A program made the translations under genes and the position numbers. DNA of 64,000 nt, taken from NCBI GenBank assembly GCA_021107755.1, contig JAIOSF010000023.1, forward strand, positions 62,001-126,000. The letters run 5' to 3'. The notes under the pieces were generated by a model. That model did no database searches. It had not been told where the DNA came from and saw only the letters and a program-made list of their open reading frames with translations. Positions 18,009 to 25,148 of the stretch are shown here, piece after piece (positions within the stretch are counted from its first letter, which is position 1; every line of letters begins with the position of its first letter). Origin of the DNA: Arcobacteraceae bacterium. GTDB lineage: Bacteria; Campylobacterota; Campylobacteria; Campylobacterales; Arcobacteraceae.

Positions 18009-19112
18009 TTGATACACACTAAAATAGTTTTAGTTCTACTACTCTTTATAAATTTAAATTTGTATGCACAAGAGACTACAAAGATAAGTGAAAATAAACT
18101 TAAACAGATGATTGGTCAGATGCTTATTGTTGGATTTGATGAGAGTGTTATCAATGAAAATAGTCCAATTATAAAATATATAAAAAAATACAACATAGGT
18201 GGTGTAATACTTTTCGATAGATTTTATAAGAATAGAGCTAAAATAAAAAATATAGAATCACCAAAACAACTGCAACTTTTAACCTCAAAACTCCAAACAT
18301 ATTCAAAAAATAAACTCATAATCTCTATAGACCAAGAGGGTGGGAAAGTTCAAAGACTCAAAAGTAGTTATGGATTTGCATCAACACCAAGTGCAAAAGA
18401 GATAGCAAAAAGAGGTATAAGTGAAGCAAAAGAGTCCTATACAACGCTAGCTCAGATGTTATACCAAAATGGTATAAACTGTAACTTTGCTCCTGTTGTT
18501 GATTTGAGTGTCAATAAAGAGAACTATGTGATAGAGGAATTAGAACGCTCATATGGGGAAACTCCCAAACAAGTAACAAACTACGCAACTGTTTTTATAG
18601 ATGCACTTAAATCAAAAAATATCCTAAGCGTTCTAAAACATTTTCCAGGACATGGTTCATCAAAAGATGATTCACATAAAGGGTTTGTAGATATTACAGA
18701 TACTTGGAATAAAATAGAACTAGAACCATATAAAAACCTCATAAAAAATGCTAAAGCAAAGATGATTATGACAGCTCATGTATTCAATAAACATTTAGAC
18801 CCAAACTATCCAGCTACTCTCTCCTACAAAATCAACACAGAGCTTTTAAGAAAAGAGTTAGGGTATAAAGGTGTTATAGTAAGTGATGATTTACAGATGA
18901 AAGCTATTGCTGAACATTATACTCTTCAAGATACAGTAACTCTTGTGATAAATGCAGGTGTAGATATACTTCTTTTTGGAAATCAACTCTCAGTACAAAA
19001 TACTGACCAACTTATCGATACTATATATTCACAAGTAAAAAATGGTTCGATAAGTTATGAGAGAATCATCGAATCAAATAAAAGGATAGAGAAGTTAAAG
19101 CAAGAAATCTAA
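18009..19112 (+). CDS. nagZ: Secreted glycoside hydrolase family 3 protein (NagZ-like beta-N-acetylhexosaminidase)
   Basis: The 367-residue protein has a signal peptide (TKIVLVLLLFINLNLYAQ), then a GH3 catalytic barrel: MIGQMLIVGFDES, ISIDQEGGKVQRLKSSYG, the signature KHFPGHGSSKDDSHKG with the catalytic Asp/His loop, and GVIVSDDLQMKAI with the nucleophile Asp. It lacks the second GH3 domain, as in NagZ. NagZ removes N-acetylglucosamine from anhydro-muropeptides and is cytoplasmic in enterobacteria. The signal peptide here implies a periplasmic site, acting directly on peptidoglycan fragments. The start is TTG behind AGGA. It lies 15 bases after the HxlR gene. Confidence 0.9.
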   Translation: MIHTKIVLVLLLFINLNLYAQETTKISENKLKQMIGQMLIVGFDESVINENSPIIKYIKKYNIGGVILFDRFYKNRAKIKNIESPKQLQLLTSKLQTYSKNKLIISIDQEGGKVQRLKSSYGFASTPSAKEIAKRGISEAKESYTTLAQMLYQNGINCNFAPVVDLSVNKENYVIEELERSYGETPKQVTNYATVFIDALKSKNILSVLKHFPGHGSSKDDSHKGFVDITDTWNKIELEPYKNLIKNAKAKMIMTAHVFNKHLDPNYPATLSYKINTELLRKELGYKGVIVSDDLQMKAIAEHYTLQDTVTLVINAGVDILLFGNQLSVQNTDQLIDTIYSQVKNGSISYERIIESNKRIEKLKQEI

Positions 19113-19128
19113 ACTAGTAAATAGTTTA
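19110..19128. terminator. Bidirectional terminator between nagZ and the ORF6N gene
   Basis: TAAACTA (19110-19116) and TAGTTTA (19122-19128) form a 7-bp stem with a 5-base loop between two convergent genes. The tails are short and U-poor, so it may be weak. Confidence 0.45.
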
Positions 19129-19848
19129 TTTCAATTTATCTAAAATATCAAGTGGTTCTATACCTATCTTAAAAAAAGCAAACCACTTTTTGCCCAAGTC
19201 TTTCAAACTTGCCCCGATATGATAAACTTCATTGTCATCTATTATCATAAACCTATCGTGAGAATCTTTAAAACTTTTGATTGTGATAGCTTTGTATTGA
19301 GAGTTGTATTTTTCTATATCTAATTTCAGCTGTTTAGATACAGTATGAGTATAAATCGTTACATCGACATCTTGATTTTTACTAAAAAATGTTAGCACAC
19401 TATCATCAATATAATTATCTATAAGTACAATCTTTGATTTTGCACCTCTTATTAAATCAGATATAAAAATATATGCATCAAACATCTGACCATCATAAAA
19501 TATACCGAATGATGGTTTTATCTCTTTTTGTTCTATAGCTTCAAATACTTTTGCAAATTTTTCATCTTGCTCTGTAAATGCATACGGTGCTCGCCTTAAT
19601 CCCATCTTATCAGAACTGGAGGTCACAAATTGTGACCTCCAATTTTCTAACTCCTCTTTTGTAAGCTCAAACATAAAATCTTGAGGAAACCTATCAATAT
19701 TTCTATTTACTGCTTGTTTAAAAACTTTTGTTTCTACCTCATACAATTTTGCCAAGTCCCTATCCAACATCACTTGCAAACCACGGATAGTATATATTTT
19801 TGATTGTATATCTTGATTTTTTTCAATGTGTTCTATTGTATCTTCCAT
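19126..19848 (-). CDS. ORF6N-domain DNA-binding protein with C-terminal PLD-like domain, shortened in the middle
   Basis: Residues about 15-90 are an ORF6N domain (IYTIRGLQVMLDRDLAKLYEVETKVFKQAVNRN, then RFPQDFMFELTKEE, then PYAFTEQ). In related proteins PYAFTEQ continues into a conserved helical stretch (GVAMLSSVL...); here it jumps directly to DEKFAKVFEAIE, which suggests an internal loss of several dozen residues with the frame kept. The C-terminal half (IVLIDNYIDDSVLTFFSK, DSHDRFMIIDDNEVYHIGASLKDLGKKWF) looks like a phospholipase-D-type domain seen behind such DNA-binding domains. ORF6N proteins are common in phages and accessory loci. Function is unknown; it may still be active. Confidence 0.8.
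   Translation of the reverse strand: MEDTIEHIEKNQDIQSKIYTIRGLQVMLDRDLAKLYEVETKVFKQAVNRNIDRFPQDFMFELTKEELENWRSQFVTSSSDKMGLRRAPYAFTEQDEKFAKVFEAIEQKEIKPSFGIFYDGQMFDAYIFISDLIRGAKSKIVLIDNYIDDSVLTFFSKNQDVDVTIYTHTVSKQLKLDIEKYNSQYKAITIKSFKDSHDRFMIIDDNEVYHIGASLKDLGKKWFAFFKIGIEPLDILDKLK
19618..19640. repeat. Perfect 23-bp palindrome inside the ORF6N gene
   Basis: GGAGGTCACAA and TTGTGACCTCC are exact 11-base inverted arms around a single base. They encode the WRSQFVTSS segment of the ORF6N protein. The size and perfection resemble a protein-binding operator. Confidence 0.9.
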
Positions 19849-19863
19849 ATTGATATAACCTTT

Positions 19864-19888
19864 TTTTGATAGATTTATTTTATCAAAA
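19864..19888. repeat. Inverted repeat upstream of the ORF6N gene
   Basis: TTTTGATA (19864-19871) and TATCAAAA (19881-19888) form an 8-bp stem with a 9-base loop in the 78-base gap between two leftward genes. It may end the upstream unit or be an operator for the ORF6N gene; no U-tract follows. Confidence 0.4.
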
Positions 19889-19926
19889 TTATCTCTAGCT
19901 ATATAAATATATTACAAATTGCAATG

Positions 19927-20283
19927 TTATTCTAATCTTTCAATTTGCCTTACAGTAAAATATTGAAACAACGCCTTTGTTTGTCCATCTATCTCATCTT
20001 TTAAAGGGCTATCTTCTTTGATGATAAAAACAATAGTATCACAAGAACTCTCTGTTGTTTTTGGGATAAAGGTTTCAAGTAACCATTGTGTATCTTCACT
20101 CTCATTTTCAAAACCATTTGTTGTATCAGTTATCCACATAGTTGCATTTTTTACATTGATAAGTTTGAGTCCATATTCAAAAGGTTCTCTATAATCATTC
20201 TCTTTGCAGAACTGTTTCCATTGGCAAAAGACAGCGTTGTGTTTTTCTAAATACTTAATATTACAAAATTTTGTTTCAAACAT
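19927..20283 (-). CDS. Hypothetical protein, possibly STAS/SpoIIAA-like fold
   Basis: The protein is 118 residues from the ATG at 20283, which has GAGGAG about 10 bases upstream; an in-frame TTG at 20292 sits too close to that site. It has no signal peptide or membrane helix. The pattern of a beta strand, a turn and WITDTTNGFENESEDTQWLLETFIPKTTESSCDTIVFIIKED recalls the small STAS/SEC14-like proteins of unknown function, but the match is only by appearance. The start overlaps the end of the histidine phosphatase gene by 8 bases, indicating one operon from 21535 to 19927. Confidence 0.6.
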   Translation of the reverse strand: MFETKFCNIKYLEKHNAVFCQWKQFCKENDYREPFEYGLKLINVKNATMWITDTTNGFENESEDTQWLLETFIPKTTESSCDTIVFIIKEDSPLKDEIDGQTKALFQYFTVRQIERLE

Positions 20284-20884
20284 TTTTATCAATCTCCTCT
20301 TCTGTTTTTAATTCCAATACACTATAACTCCAATTATCACTTGTCATATTTTTTGTTTTATTCCAGTTTTCTAAAATTAATTCTTTTTGTATCAGTCTAT
20401 TCATAATACCATGACCTACAAAAACTATCGTTTTATTTTGTTTTGAAAATTTAATTAGATTCTTAGTAGCTTTTTTTGCTCTTTGTTTAGTTTCTTTGTA
20501 TGATTCACAATTTTTTGAATATCCAAAAAACCATAATATTCTAAATATAATCAACCAAATTTTTGGATTTAATTTCAATAAATCTAAAGTTAAAGAGGGC
20601 AATTCAGCCTCGTTAAAAAGTTCGTTTATTTCAAATGGCGTTTTATCAAATATTTCAACAGACTGAATTGTTCTTTTTAAATTACTACAAATTAAAACAT
20701 CCGCTTCATTAAATAAATTTTTTATTTCATTTTTTGCTGTGAATTCAGATTTGATATTTGAACTATTATACTCATTAATCCATTTTCTAAATTGAGAAGC
20801 TGAAATCTTTTTGTAACTTTTAATATCGACTTCACCATGTCTTAGTAGTATAATTTTCGTGTTATGATCTATTTTCATTATCAT
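20276..20884 (-). CDS. Histidine phosphatase family protein
   Basis: The protein opens with the phosphoglycerate-mutase-like active-site strand IILLRHGEVD and carries the second catalytic His in TIVFVGHGIMNRLIQKEL. The intervening VLICSNLKRTIQSVEIF supplies the expected arginine, and FNEAELPSL the acid region. The 202-residue size suits small-molecule phosphatases of this superfamily. The start overlaps the YjbR gene stop by 4 bases (ATGA). The substrate cannot be inferred. Confidence 0.88.
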   Translation of the reverse strand: MIMKIDHNTKIILLRHGEVDIKSYKKISASQFRKWINEYNSSNIKSEFTAKNEIKNLFNEADVLICSNLKRTIQSVEIFDKTPFEINELFNEAELPSLTLDLLKLNPKIWLIIFRILWFFGYSKNCESYKETKQRAKKATKNLIKFSKQNKTIVFVGHGIMNRLIQKELILENWNKTKNMTSDNWSYSVLELKTEEEIDKNV

Positions 20885-21228
20885 AGAAATACTCTTTCTT
20901 TTTTACTCAACTTACCATAAACCAACTCATAAGAGTGGTCTATAAGTTCTTTAAGAAGCTCATCATCCACATCACCACCAACACTCACAGTATTCCAATG
21001 TTTTTTATTCATATGATACCCAGCTTTTATAGACTCATACAAAGAACGAAGTTCTAGGCTATAAAGAGGATCGCATTTTAGATTGATAGAGAGTGCCTTT
21101 TCATCCATCATAAGTGCAAACATTTTATTTGCTATACGATACACTCTTACTACTTCATCAAAGGGATAATCAAATGTTGCACCTTGTTTTGAAAGTAAAT
21201 AACTATCTAGCTCTTTAAAATTCATCAT
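20881..21228 (-). CDS. MmcQ/YjbR family protein
   Basis: The 115 residues match the CyaY-like-fold MmcQ/YjbR family along the whole length: YLLSKQGATFDYPFDEVVRVYRIANKMFALM, then SINLKCDPLYSLELRSLYESIKAGYHMNKKHWNTVSV and LLKELIDHSYELV. The biochemical role is not known in any species; a DNA-binding function has been proposed from the fold. It lies between a DUF1330 gene and the histidine phosphatase gene in a tight leftward unit. Confidence 0.92.
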   Translation of the reverse strand: MMNFKELDSYLLSKQGATFDYPFDEVVRVYRIANKMFALMMDEKALSINLKCDPLYSLELRSLYESIKAGYHMNKKHWNTVSVGGDVDDELLKELIDHSYELVYGKLSKKERVFL

Positions 21229-21235
21229 ATACCTT

Positions 21236-21535
21236 TTATATTATATTGGTAAATTCTTGATACACATGCAAAATAATATCTGCACCCTTCTCTCTTATAG
21301 ATACAATACTTTGATAGCTATCTGAATTGTACCACTCTTGTGCTTTTTTGTCTGTTTCAAACTCTATGATTACTACATCTGGATATTCAAGTGTTCCTAC
21401 AAAAGAGTCTATGTGAGAACCTCTTACAAGAATCTTTGCACCATAAGGTTCAAGTGTACTTTGTACTTTACTTTTGTACTCAGCCCACTTGTTTTCATCT
21501 TTTACTTTTATCTGCCCTATTACAAAAACTGCCAT
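21236..21535 (-). CDS. DUF1330 family protein
   Basis: The 99-residue protein shows the ferredoxin-like dimeric alpha-beta pattern of DUF1330: FVIGQIKVKDENKWAEYKSKV, then GAKILVRGS and PDVVIIEFETDKKAQEWYNSDSYQSI. These small cytoplasmic proteins have no established function. It is the first gene of a four-gene leftward run and follows leuA, which reads the same way 57 bases upstream. Confidence 0.92.
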   Translation of the reverse strand: MAVFVIGQIKVKDENKWAEYKSKVQSTLEPYGAKILVRGSHIDSFVGTLEYPDVVIIEFETDKKAQEWYNSDSYQSIVSIREKGADIILHVYQEFTNII

Positions 21536-21564
21536 CTTTATACCTTTTTTGTGAATAATATTTT

Positions 21565-21596
21565 ATAGATTTTATCAAATTTTTTATAAAATCTAT
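21565..21596 (-). terminator. Strong hairpin at the leuA stop codon
   Basis: ATAGATTTTAT (21565-21575) and ATAAAATCTAT (21586-21596) form a perfect 11-bp stem with a 10-base loop that overlaps the leuA stop. The following minus-strand bases AAAATATTATT are not a clean U-tract. Confidence 0.5.
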
Positions 21597-23632
21597 ACTT
21601 TAACAGCTTTTACTCGAAGTCTAACATAATCAGCACTCCAACCATCTTTTTCATTGTATTGTATTGGTTTTAGTAACTTTGTTACTTCTTCTTTAAATTT
21701 TATTTTTTCTTCTGCACTTAAATTTTCAGTAATTCCATTTGCAAACACATCCAACCAATTTGTGATATCGTCTATTTGTGTTGGTCTTTGTATTAATTCA
21801 ATATAGTCTACTTTAAAGCCATTTTTCTCTAACAGTTCTTTATATTCTGTATCTTTTGGAAATATCCAAGGGCTATTAAACTCTCCCCAAGAAGGATTAT
21901 TATTAAAAACTTTTTCCATGGCAATCATTAAATTCTGAATATTTCCATAACCACCAAATTCAGCTACAAATCTAGCATCTTTTTTAAGAGCTTTATTTAT
22001 CTTTTGTATGGCTATTTCACTATCCTTTACCCAATGTAATACTGCATTTGAAAAAATAGCATCAAATTGATTTTCAAAATCTAAACTTGTAGCACTCATT
22101 ACAAAGGCATCTATCCCTTTTGTTTTAGTTTTTTCAACCATATTTTTACTTAAATCAACGCCAATAACATCAGCACCTGATTTTTTTATTTCAAGTGCTA
22201 ATGTTCCTTCTCCACATCCTAAATCTAAGATATTTTCATTTTCTTGTGGGTTTAATAACTCCACAACTGGCATGGCCAAATCAGATACAAAACTAGCATG
22301 TTTTTTGTATCTATTGGGATCCCAACTATTTGTCTCTTTTATTTTATTGTACAAGTTGATTATCTCCTCTTTACCTAACTCTTTCCCTTTTTTATCGGAC
22401 TCTTCTTTAACAATTTTTCCAAATTTTATGGCCTCATCTTTTGGCATATCTATACCTAAAAATTCACTTATGATAAAAGCTACTCCACTTTTGCCTGACT
22501 GTGAGTTAATCCTGACAACTTTATCATAGTCTCTTTTTATATCTTTTGGGTCTATTGGTAAATATGGGACATTCCAATGTTTTTTGTCACTTTTATTATA
22601 AAAATCAAACCCTTTTTTGATAGCATCTTGATGCCCTCCGCTAAAAGCTGTAAAAATCATATCTCCAACATAAGGGTGTCGTATATGCGTTTTTATCTGC
22701 GTAGTTTTTTCTATAAACTCTTTGACCTCATCTATAAAGGCTAACTTTATTTGTGGGTCAATCCCTTGAGAATAGATATTAAAAGCCAAAGTTACTAAGT
22801 CCAAGTTTCCTGCTCTCTCACCATTTCCAAACAATGTCCCCTCAACTCTGTCTGCCCCTGCTATTATTGCCATTTCTGCACTAGCTACTGCTGTTCCTCT
22901 ATCATTGTGTGGGTGAACACTTACTAAGATGTTTTCTCTTTTGTTTAAGTTTGCACACATCCACTCTATTCGATCTGCATAAACATTTGGCATACAAGCT
23001 TCTAAAGTATTTGGTAAGTTTATTATCATCTTGTTTTGTTGTGTTGGTTCTACTATATCTATTACTGCATTACAAATTTGACTTGCAAATTCTAAATCTG
23101 TTTGAGAAAAACTTTCAGGTGTATATTCATACATCACTTCCCCCTCAAAATCAGCAGTTAATCTTTTCAACTCTTGCATACCCTCAACTGCCATGGCAAT
23201 TATCTGATTATCAGTTTTTTGAAATACTACTTTTCTTTGAAACTCATTTGTAGGATTGTACAAATGAAATATTGCCTTTTTAGTACCTCTTAATGCTTTC
23301 ACACTTTTTTGTATCAACTCTTTTCGTGCAGGAATTAACACTTGAATAAAAACATCATCAGGAACTAAATCCTCCTCTATAATCTTTCTCGTAAATTCAA
23401 AATCTGTATCACTAGCACTTGGATAACTCACCTCAATATGTTTAAAACCCATCTTCACTAAATAGTGAAAATACTCTAACTTCTGCTCCACACTCAATGG
23501 ATTTATTAAAGCTTGATTTCCATCTCTTAAATCCACAGAACAATAAATCGGTGCTTTTGTTATGCTGTTATTTGGCCATTGGCGAACTATATTTTTGACA
23601 ATAGGATATTGTCTATATTTTTTAAAACTCAT
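21593..23632 (-). CDS. leuA: 2-isopropylmalate synthase fused to a C-terminal SAM-dependent methyltransferase
   Basis: The first step of leucine synthesis joins acetyl-CoA and 2-oxoisovalerate. Residues 1 to about 435 of 679 form the LeuA catalytic barrel and subdomains of the mycobacterial-type enzyme: APIYCSVDLRDGNQALINP with the metal Asp, NLPNTLEACMPNVYADRIEW, VSVHPHNDRGTAVA with metal His 240/242, EGTLFGNGERAGN and TAFSGGHQDAIKKG. The allosteric LeuA dimer domain that should follow is absent. Instead, residues 436-679 are a complete class I methyltransferase of the trans-aconitate-methyltransferase-like kind (SWDPNRYKKHASFV, motif I ILDLGCGEG, GVDLS, SNAVLHWV). The reading frame is continuous. 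Control appears to be by attenuation through the leader upstream. Confidence 0.93.
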   Translation of the reverse strand: MSFKKYRQYPIVKNIVRQWPNNSITKAPIYCSVDLRDGNQALINPLSVEQKLEYFHYLVKMGFKHIEVSYPSASDTDFEFTRKIIEEDLVPDDVFIQVLIPARKELIQKSVKALRGTKKAIFHLYNPTNEFQRKVVFQKTDNQIIAMAVEGMQELKRLTADFEGEVMYEYTPESFSQTDLEFASQICNAVIDIVEPTQQNKMIINLPNTLEACMPNVYADRIEWMCANLNKRENILVSVHPHNDRGTAVASAEMAIIAGADRVEGTLFGNGERAGNLDLVTLAFNIYSQGIDPQIKLAFIDEVKEFIEKTTQIKTHIRHPYVGDMIFTAFSGGHQDAIKKGFDFYNKSDKKHWNVPYLPIDPKDIKRDYDKVVRINSQSGKSGVAFIISEFLGIDMPKDEAIKFGKIVKEESDKKGKELGKEEIINLYNKIKETNSWDPNRYKKHASFVSDLAMPVVELLNPQENENILDLGCGEGTLALEIKKSGADVIGVDLSKNMVEKTKTKGIDAFVMSATSLDFENQFDAIFSNAVLHWVKDSEIAIQKINKALKKDARFVAEFGGYGNIQNLMIAMEKVFNNNPSWGEFNSPWIFPKDTEYKELLEKNGFKVDYIELIQRPTQIDDITNWLDVFANGITENLSAEEKIKFKEEVTKLLKPIQYNEKDGWSADYVRLRVKAVKV

Positions 23633-23654
23633 GGTTTTTCCTTAAAATTATTAT

Positions 23655-23701
23655 AATAAAATTTGTAAAACTATAGAGCAATAGTCTATGAAAGTTTTAC
23701 A
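23655..23701 (-). terminator. Attenuator terminator in the leuA leader
   Basis: On the minus strand TGTAAAACT (23701-23693) pairs with AGTTTTACA (23672-23664), with an inner TAGA/TCTA helix, and the stem is followed by AATTTTATTATAATAATTTT, all before the leuA start. This is the expected terminator of a transcription-attenuation leader. Confidence 0.75.
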
Positions 23702-23766
23702 CTAATGTTGCGTATATATTGTTTGTTTTGATTTAAATTAAAATTGCTATTTTAATATTAGAGTGT
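23699..23766 (-). promoter_or_regulatory. Candidate antiterminator pairing of the leu leader
   Basis: On the minus strand ACACTCTAAT (23766-23757), at the end of the leader peptide, can pair with ATTAGTGT (23706-23699) leaving two bases bulged. The second segment overlaps the first arm of the attenuator. A ribosome stalled at the Leu codons would leave this pairing free and block termination. A separate 8-bp hairpin, ATTAAAAT with ATTTTAAT, lies at 23737-23756. Confidence 0.55.
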
Positions 23767-23847
23767 ATTGAGAAGAAGGAGTAGTGAAGTTTCTTTTGTA
23801 CTTGCACTTTGCATAAAGTATGATTGTGTTGTAAATCTATTTTTCAT
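23758..23847 (-). CDS. leuL: Leucine leader peptide (attenuation)
   Basis: A 29-codon frame starts with ATG at 23847 behind AAGGAG (5-base spacing) and ends in SLLLLLNTL followed by TAA. The five consecutive Leu codons are CTA CTC CTT CTT CTC, and another CTC precedes the stop. CTC and CTA are uncommon in this AT-rich genome, where TTA and CTT dominate, so low charged leucyl-tRNA would stall the ribosome here. The leader sits 125 bases before the leuA start, with an attenuator hairpin between. This is the arrangement of classical leu operon attenuation, recognised here from sequence alone. It is too short for ordinary gene calling. Confidence 0.88.
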   Translation of the reverse strand: MKNRFTTQSYFMQSASTKETSLLLLLNTL

Positions 23848-23878
23848 GGATACTCCTTATTAATTTGTGAAACTTTAC

Positions 23879-23909
23879 ATAACTTAAACTTAAATTTAGT
23901 TTAAGTTAT
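23879..23909. repeat. Perfect 12-bp inverted repeat before the leu leader
   Basis: ATAACTTAAACT (23879-23890) and AGTTTAAGTTAT (23898-23909) pair perfectly around a 7-base loop, just past the stop of the 23920-24363 gene and upstream of the leader ribosome site. It could end the upstream gene or be an operator; neither side has a U-tract. Confidence 0.6.
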
Positions 23910-23919
23910 AGAGCAGAGG

Positions 23920-24363
23920 TTATTTAATTGAGATATAAATCTCTATCTCATCCTCTTTAGAGTATTTTTCAAAATCTGTCGTGTATTTTCTCTCATACTC
24001 ACTATTGTTTGCAAAATAGTCCCATATCTCTTCCCACGCCTTAAAGGCAACTTCTGGAAGCTCCCCTTGTTTTGTAAAGACTAAGTATCTTTCATCTTCT
24101 ATAACTATTGCATTTTTGGGCTTCGTTACTTCAACTCCAACCGTTACATCATAGTCACCATTTAAGTCAGAAGTATAGTTAGAATATACTCCATAAAAAC
24201 TAGAATCATTTGATTTATTGAATGTTTTTGTATAGATGTTTTCTTTGTCGTACTGTTCCCACAGTGGTGCTATCTTTTGTGTCTCTTCGTTCATCTCATT
24301 TGTATTGTTTGTGGTTATACTTATACCTGAAATCATCAGTTTTTTTATATATTTTACTTTCAT
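23920..24363 (-). CDS. GyrI-like/AraC effector-binding domain protein
   Basis: The 147-residue stand-alone protein resembles the GyrI-like small-molecule-binding domain: ISGISITTNNTNEMNEETQKIAPLWEQYDKE at the N-terminus, SSFYGVYSNYTSDLNGDYDVTVGVEV in the middle and LVFTKQGELPEVAFKAWEEIWDYF near the C-terminus. Such domains bind hydrophobic ligands and occur alone or attached to AraC/MerR regulators. No DNA-binding part is present. It follows the SDR-like gene by 10 bases in the same direction, so the two are likely co-transcribed. Confidence 0.85.
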   Translation of the reverse strand: MKVKYIKKLMISGISITTNNTNEMNEETQKIAPLWEQYDKENIYTKTFNKSNDSSFYGVYSNYTSDLNGDYDVTVGVEVTKPKNAIVIEDERYLVFTKQGELPEVAFKAWEEIWDYFANNSEYERKYTTDFEKYSKEDEIEIYISIK

Positions 24364-24373
24364 TTTTACTCTT

Positions 24374-25108
24374 TTATAGTTTTATTTTCATCAAATCTGG
24401 GTGGATGAATTTGTAGTTTAATTTATTTAGTAGTTTCTCAATTGGGATTATAGTATATTGCTCTTTGTTTTCTACTGTATCAAAGGTAGGAATAGCTAAA
24501 CCAGAAGATATAGCACAGTGGGTATAAAACTCTTTTTTTGTAGGATGGGTAGGACTACAATAGTTAAAAACTTCATCATACATATTTTGGTCTAAAATCT
24601 CTTTAATGATACCTATACAATCATCTCTATGTATCATATTTACAGGTGTTTGTGGATTTGGTACTATTTTATTATTTTTAAAAAAGTTTGCAGGGTTTCT
24701 TCCATATCCTATGAGTCCACCAAAGCGTACAATAGTAGTTTTCCTATCAATATCTTGAAATATCTTTTCTATCTCTAAAAGAGGACTTTTATCATCTCTA
24801 CAAACACTTGTTGAACTTATAAAAATAAACTTTTTTATTTGTGATTTTTCTATATATTGAGCTAGATTTTTAAAAGCTTTAATATTTTTAGAAGGTATAT
24901 TGATAATTAAGATATCTGATTTTAAAAACTCCTCAATATCTTCAAATATAGTATCTATATCCACAAGATAAGATGTGATATTTATAGTTTCTAAACTTTT
25001 TAATTTATCAACAGTTTTAGTAGATAGTTTTATCTTATATTGTTTTGATAATTCAAGAGCAAGAGGCAAACCTAACCAACCACTCCCTAGTATACTTATT
25101 GTTTGCAA
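24374..25108 (-). CDS. NAD(P)-binding SDR-like epimerase/dehydratase family protein (YeeZ-like)
   Basis: The 244-residue protein opens with a Rossmann motif (ISILGSGWLGLPLALELSKQYKIKLST) and has the sugar-epimerase-like strands FIFISSTSVCRD and TIVRFGGLIGYGRNP plus a C-terminal PVNMIHRDDCIGII segment. The YxxxK catalytic pair of classical SDRs is not evident, as in the YeeZ group, so catalysis is uncertain. The start is TTG at 25108 behind AAAGAGG. It lies downstream of, and reads with, the sensor kinase gene at 25149. Confidence 0.85.
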   Translation of the reverse strand: MQTISILGSGWLGLPLALELSKQYKIKLSTKTVDKLKSLETINITSYLVDIDTIFEDIEEFLKSDILIINIPSKNIKAFKNLAQYIEKSQIKKFIFISSTSVCRDDKSPLLEIEKIFQDIDRKTTIVRFGGLIGYGRNPANFFKNNKIVPNPQTPVNMIHRDDCIGIIKEILDQNMYDEVFNYCSPTHPTKKEFYTHCAISSGLAIPTFDTVENKEQYTIIPIEKLLNKLNYKFIHPDLMKIKL

Positions 25109-25148
25109 ATCTACCTCTTTTAATTTATAAAATGATTATACAATAATT

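Noticed and set aside
22300-22360. Frameshift or gene fusion artefact at the LeuA/methyltransferase junction
   Set aside because: The codons are continuous and the methyltransferase begins with its normal WDPNRY-type start in frame, with no stop, repeat or out-of-frame remnant.
22909-23253. Long plus-strand frame inside leuA
   Set aside because: It lies antisense within the LeuA catalytic core, has no ribosome site and reads as Leu/Phe-rich low-complexity sequence, the usual shadow of a minus-strand gene.
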